A DNA stretch of 7,185 bases from Methanoregula sp. (GTDB taxonomy: Archaea; Halobacteriota; Methanomicrobia; Methanomicrobiales; Methanospirillaceae). The stretch spans positions 1 through 7,185 of the forward strand of contig JAPKXV010000303.1 in assembly GCA_026394635.1 (NCBI GenBank), written 5' to 3'. A program made the translations under genes and the position numbers. Positions 5,099 through 7,185 of this stretch are shown one piece after another. The first letter of the stretch is position 1. Every line of letters begins with the position of its first letter. The notes beneath the pieces are model-generated. The model was given only the letters and a program-made list of their open reading frames with translations, ran no database searches and had not been told where the DNA came from.

Positions 5099-5233
5099 CT
5101 CGGGGGCGTTTGCCGTTCCAGAGAGGGAAGGGCAAACCTGCGGCAGCCCCCCTTGCGATATCCGTTAAAAACAGGTTCATCATGGATCTCGGTGAATGAT
5201 GAGAGATCAGGGATTTCCCCCGAGCCAATTTTT
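5099..5233 (+). ncRNA. Candidate structured RNA with alternative closing stems and a T5 run
   Basis: A long hairpin is formed by GGGGGC (5102-5107) with GCCCCC (5146-5151), GTTTGCC (5108-5114) with GGCAAAC (5131-5137) and TTCC (5116-5119) with GGAA (5126-5129): 17 pairs with an 8-base bulge on the 3' side. The same G-tract can instead close the whole element: CTCGGGGG (5099-5106) pairs perfectly with CCCCCGAG (5217-5224), four bases before T5 at 5229-5233, like an intrinsic terminator. Inside, TCATCAT (5177-5183) pairs with ATGATGA (5196-5202), in competition with GATCTC (5185-5190)/GAGATC (5203-5208). The two sets of exclusive pairings suggest a switch, or one RNA continuous with 4957-5093. 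Not recognised as RNase P or SRP RNA. Confidence 0.4.
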
Positions 5234-5254
5234 CCTAACATAAAATGGGCTCAT

Positions 5255-5269
5255 GGATGAGACTCATCC
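5255..5269. repeat. 6-bp hairpin with a 3-base loop downstream of the tRNA
   Basis: GGATGA (5255-5260) pairs with TCATCC (5264-5269) around GAC. It sits about 30 bases beyond the 3' end of the minus-strand tRNA, after the T-rich tract, and 21 bases after the T5 run of the opposite-strand candidate RNA. Confidence 0.3.
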
Positions 5270-5280
5270 CCTTTATCCAC

Positions 5281-5290
5281 AAAACAAAAC
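5281..5290 (-). terminator. T-rich terminator of the tRNA-Ser transcript
   Basis: On the minus strand the sequence GTTTTGTTTT begins 8 bases after the discriminator base of the tRNA. U-rich tracts like this are typical archaeal termination signals for tRNA genes. Confidence 0.5.
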
Positions 5291-5298
5291 AGTGCTGA

Positions 5299-5383
5299 CG
5301 CCGGGGAAGAGATTTGAACTCTTGAGGTGCAGAGCACCATTGGTTTTCAAGACCAACGCCTTCCCGGACTAGACTACCCCGGC
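5299..5383 (-). tRNA. tRNA-Ser, anticodon UGA
   Basis: A complete 85-base serine tRNA. On the minus strand: acceptor stem GCCGGGG/CCCCGGC, a D arm with a 3-bp stem, anticodon stem TTGGT/ACCAA around the loop CTTGAAA (anticodon TGA, complement of 5347-5349), a long variable arm GGTGC-TCT-GCACC as expected of class II serine tRNAs, the T arm AAGAG-TTCAAAT-CTCTT, and discriminator G. It decodes UCA and probably other UCN codons. There is no intron, and CCA is not encoded (the next bases are TCAG), so it must be added after transcription. G15-type archaeosine modification would be expected, which is of interest because a RaSEA-like gene lies 1.2 kb away (probably coincidence). Confidence 0.95.
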
Positions 5384-5407
5384 ACGTACCGTACCCATTT
5401 TGTCTTG

Positions 5408-5418
5408 TATGTAAAAAA
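5408..5418 (-). promoter_or_regulatory. TATA box of the tRNA-Ser gene
   Basis: On the minus strand TTTTTTACATA (complement of 5408-5418) is centred about 26 bases upstream of position 5387, a few bases before the tRNA 5' end at 5383. The spacing is right for an archaeal promoter giving a short 5' leader trimmed by RNase P. Confidence 0.5.
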
Positions 5419-5482
5419 TGCTTCTTTGAATAGACCGCTCCTTGAATGGGGAATGTACCGAATACGTTGAAAACCGGACAGA

Positions 5483-6583
5483 TCACGGACGTCGTAATAA
5501 CATCAGGATCACAAGAGCCAGGACTCCCGTTATTACAATACCGGGAGATTGTTGTGTCTCCGCAGGAGTTGCACTGGATAAAGGCCCGGCCCCGAACCCT
5601 GCCGGAATGGTGGGGCTGACTCTTACCGACTGGGCATTCTCTGCATACAGGAAGACCTCCCCGCTGTCAGAATATTTGTACGGGTATACCTTCACAGAGA
5701 TCGGCTTTCCCCGTGCCTGAATGATAATTACTTCGGGATTCAGTGCGCCGTTCTCATTGACGGCCGTCAGGTTTCCGCGGTCATCGATATACTCCACCAC
5801 CCAGTCAATTTTGGAGGACGTATACAAATTCACGGTACCGGAACCGGCTTTCACTTCAAAATAGGCAGGGGTATCCCGGGATGCTTTTGTATGGGCAGAG
5901 ATAACGTCGTTCTGGGTTGTGGCCGTCACAGGTACCCCGGTGACTGCTGGAGACGTAACCGGTGCTTCACCCGTTACCGATATGCTTACCGTTCCCACAA
6001 ATCCCTTTGTATCCGTAAAACTCACATCATAGATACCCGTCTGGGTGATGGGGACGTCAACAGAAAAATGTCCCTGGAAATTCGTGCTGATATATTGCGG
6101 CCCGAACACCCGGGATCCGTCAGGTGCCGCCACTTCAATCTGGACCCCTGAGTTCTGGCTCCCCACCATTGTACCGGCAATACTGAGTTTTCCGTTATAC
6201 TGCTGGTTCAGGTGCGAACTGAGCTGGATTTCATCAGCCCTGTCCACGAGTTCGACAAGACGCATCGTAACAGAATCCCCCTGTCCATTCGCCGGCACTT
6301 CAATCTTATAGGTTCCCTTCCTGAGAGATGTAGTATCGAAAATGACATGGAACGTCCTGTCTGACTGAACATACGCAATTTGTCGTTGTATCGGCGTGGC
6401 TGTCGTGAGTTGATAATACAGTACCACATCGATGGGAGTGCCGATGCCAAAGGTTGTGATCCCGGTGACAACAAGAGGTTTTCCCACAGCGAGCGTCGCC
6501 GGTGCAGAGATATCGATCTGGTATGCGGAAACAATACCGGATAAAAAAAGAAGTCCAAGCACCGGCAGGACGAACTTATTCAT
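5483..6583 (-). CDS. Secreted, C-terminally anchored surface protein (putative archaeosortase substrate)
   Basis: I do not recognise a named family. From the ATG at 6581-6583 the protein has 366 residues. Residues 1-20 form a signal peptide (MNKFVLPVLG then LLFLSGIVSA) with probable cleavage before Tyr21. Residues 21 to about 205 are beta-rich, Ig-like in character, with two repeat-like stretches (APATLAVGKPLVVTGI at 27-42; LNQQYNGKLSIAGTMVG at 125-141). A Thr/Pro/Val linker (206-222) leads to a second beta-rich domain (about 228-323). The C-terminus has a Ser/Pro/Thr linker, SPG (346-348), a hydrophobic segment (349-363) and a basic RRP end: the tripartite layout of PGF-CTERM-type proteins processed by archaeosortases. 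It therefore acts outside the cell, perhaps as an envelope or adhesion protein (inference). An upstream in-frame ATG at 6694 would bury the signal peptide and overlap the divergent gene, so it is rejected. Confidence 0.75.
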   Translation of the reverse strand: MNKFVLPVLGLLFLSGIVSAYQIDISAPATLAVGKPLVVTGITTFGIGTPIDVVLYYQLTTATPIQRQIAYVQSDRTFHVIFDTTSLRKGTYKIEVPANGQGDSVTMRLVELVDRADEIQLSSHLNQQYNGKLSIAGTMVGSQNSGVQIEVAAPDGSRVFGPQYISTNFQGHFSVDVPITQTGIYDVSFTDTKGFVGTVSISVTGEAPVTSPAVTGVPVTATTQNDVISAHTKASRDTPAYFEVKAGSGTVNLYTSSKIDWVVEYIDDRGNLTAVNENGALNPEVIIIQARGKPISVKVYPYKYSDSGEVFLYAENAQSVRVSPTIPAGFGAGPLSSATPAETQQSPGIVITGVLALVILMLLRRP

Positions 6584-6594
6584 TAACTTAAGGT
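6541..6594 (+). promoter_or_regulatory. Promoter elements of the RaSEA-like gene, within the 5' end of the surface protein gene
   Basis: ATAAAAAAA (6541-6549) is the only TATA-like sequence at a useful distance; it predicts a transcript start near 6570. AAGGT (6590-6594) is a ribosome binding site 8 bases before the ATG at 6603. Because the opposite gene begins at 6583, both elements overlap or abut its first codons. Confidence 0.35.
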
Positions 6595-6602
6595 CTACTA
6601 CT

Positions 6603-7185
6603 ATGCTGTTAATGATTTCTGATTTTAGTGAACGCCCGCTCGCCTGCTGGAGGGGAAAAGAGCGGTTCGAAGGAAGGATTCTGGATTGCCTCACGGTTAT
6701 TTTCAGGACATCAGGATGCTGCTGGAACCAGTGCCTGATGTGCAGCTACCGGCACGAACGCTTCACCGGTACACTATCACCGGAATCGTATGAGAAAAAC
6801 CTGCTCTCCCAACTCGCCTGGATAGGGGAACAACACCAACCTGATGAATACCAGATGGTAAAAATATTTACATCGGGAAGTTTTTTTGACCCCCGCGAAA
6901 TCCCCCCAGATGTCCGGAACAGGATTGCATCAGCATTTCATGGCAAGATCGTTATCGCGGAGACCCGTCCTGAATTTGTCAATGAAGAATCCATTTTACC
7001 GTTTCTTCTGGCAATCGATGACGGGAGCTGGAAAACACCCCTGTTCTGTGCGATCGGGCTTGAGACTTCAGATGATCTAATCCGGGAAAAATGCATCGGG
7101 AAGGGATTTTTATTTTCTGATTTTACCAAAGCAGCTGCACGGGCACGGTCATCAGGTGTTGGCGTAAAAGCATATCTCCTGTTCA
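6603..7185 (+). CDS. Radical SAM enzyme, probable archaeosine biosynthesis protein RaSEA (3' end outside window)
   Basis: The frame is open from ATG 6603 to the window end (194 residues seen; no stop). It has the radical SAM cluster motif C40-W-N-Q-C44-L-M-C47 in the context IFRTSGCCWNQCLMCSY (33-49), then VKIFTSGSFFDPREIP (86-101), AETRPEFV (119-126) and FCAIGLETSDD (148-158). This layout matches the archaeal RaSEA family, in which the enzyme forms a complex with ArcS and converts lysine-modified preQ0 at position 15 of tRNA into archaeosine. ATG 6603 is preferred over ATG 6612 because AAGGT lies 8 bases upstream. The gene is divergent from the surface protein gene with only 19 bases between start codons. 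It could be another member of the same Elp3-related radical SAM group, and the missing C-terminal part would decide that. Confidence 0.8.
   Translation, partial: MLLMISDFSERPLACWRGKERFEGRILDCLTVIFRTSGCCWNQCLMCSYRHERFTGTLSPESYEKNLLSQLAWIGEQHQPDEYQMVKIFTSGSFFDPREIPPDVRNRIASAFHGKIVIAETRPEFVNEESILPFLLAIDDGSWKTPLFCAIGLETSDDLIREKCIGKGFLFSDFTKAAARARSSGVGVKAYLLF

Larger units (their letters stand above)
4757..5298. other. 542-bp gene-free region dense in hairpins
   Basis: No protein gene is recognisable here on either strand. From left to right it holds the hyp promoter (4763-4812), an imperfect tandem repeat (4841-4881), a run of adjacent hairpins ending in T7 (4957-5093), a long hairpin plus an alternative closing stem ending in T5 (5099-5233), a short hairpin (5255-5269) and the T-rich end of the tRNA transcript (5281-5290). 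Confidence 0.7.

Noticed and set aside
4950..5233. RNase P RNA or SRP RNA
   Set aside because: The length would fit, but I find neither the conserved core sequences of RNase P RNA nor the SRP helix 8 motif on either strand.
5196..5298. C/D-box guide RNA suggested by ATGATGA (5196-5202) and CTGA (5295-5298)
   Set aside because: The boxes are about 100 bases apart without properly spaced internal D' and C' boxes; archaeal C/D RNAs are about 50-70 bases.
6584..6694. 37-residue N-terminal extension of the surface protein from the ATG at 6694
   Set aside because: It would place a polar stretch before an obvious signal peptide and cover the start of the divergent radical SAM gene.
1..7185. CRISPR array, insertion sequence or toxin-antitoxin/defence genes
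   Set aside because: There are no regularly spaced repeats, no transposase-like frame and no small two-gene module; all confident genes are housekeeping or methanogenesis-related.

Overview
The window reads as a piece of a methanogenic archaeon's chromosome, most likely order Methanomicrobiales (Methanoregula/Methanosphaerula-like). The signs are a methanogenesis marker protein, archaeal TATA-type promoters, a tRNA-Ser without an encoded CCA end, an archaeosine-pathway radical SAM protein, and a surface protein with a C-terminal hydrophobic anchor of the archaeosortase-substrate type. The order is inferred from protein resemblance and base composition, not from a search.

Layout. 1-106: C-terminal tail of an unidentified plus-strand gene. 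107-693: a long gene-free stretch with two separate perfect 12-bp inverted repeats; the second (519-571) lies about 85 bases after an archaeal-type promoter and has a possible pseudoknot partner, so it may be a small RNA or a structured leader. 694-3168: a tight plus-strand operon with overlapping genes: methanogenesis marker 9 protein, a CitG-family protein (triphosphoribosyl-dephospho-CoA synthase-like) and a DUF447 protein. 3199-4756: the convergent minus-strand operon hypC-hypA-hypE (transcribed in that order), for maturation of [NiFe] hydrogenases. 4757-5298: a second gene-free stretch with a dense series of strong hairpins and two T-runs, suggesting one or two plus-strand structured RNAs. 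5299-5383: tRNA-Ser(UGA) on minus. 5483-6583: minus-strand secreted, membrane-anchored surface protein. 6603 to the edge: divergent plus-strand radical SAM enzyme resembling RaSEA of archaeosine synthesis, cut by the window end.

How it fits together. The hyp genes build the Fe(CN)2CO and nickel centres of the hydrogenases that feed hydrogenotrophic methanogenesis. The marker-9/CitG/DUF447 operon is probably also tied to methanogenesis: the CitG family's known bacterial substrates (acyl-carrier proteins of citrate lyase or malonate decarboxylase) are not expected here, and CitG-like and DUF447 genes also accompany C1-carrier genes in methylotrophic bacteria. A role in C1-cofactor synthesis is therefore a reasonable guess. 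The least explained parts are the two structured intergenic regions, which together make up about 1.1 kb of the 7.2 kb.
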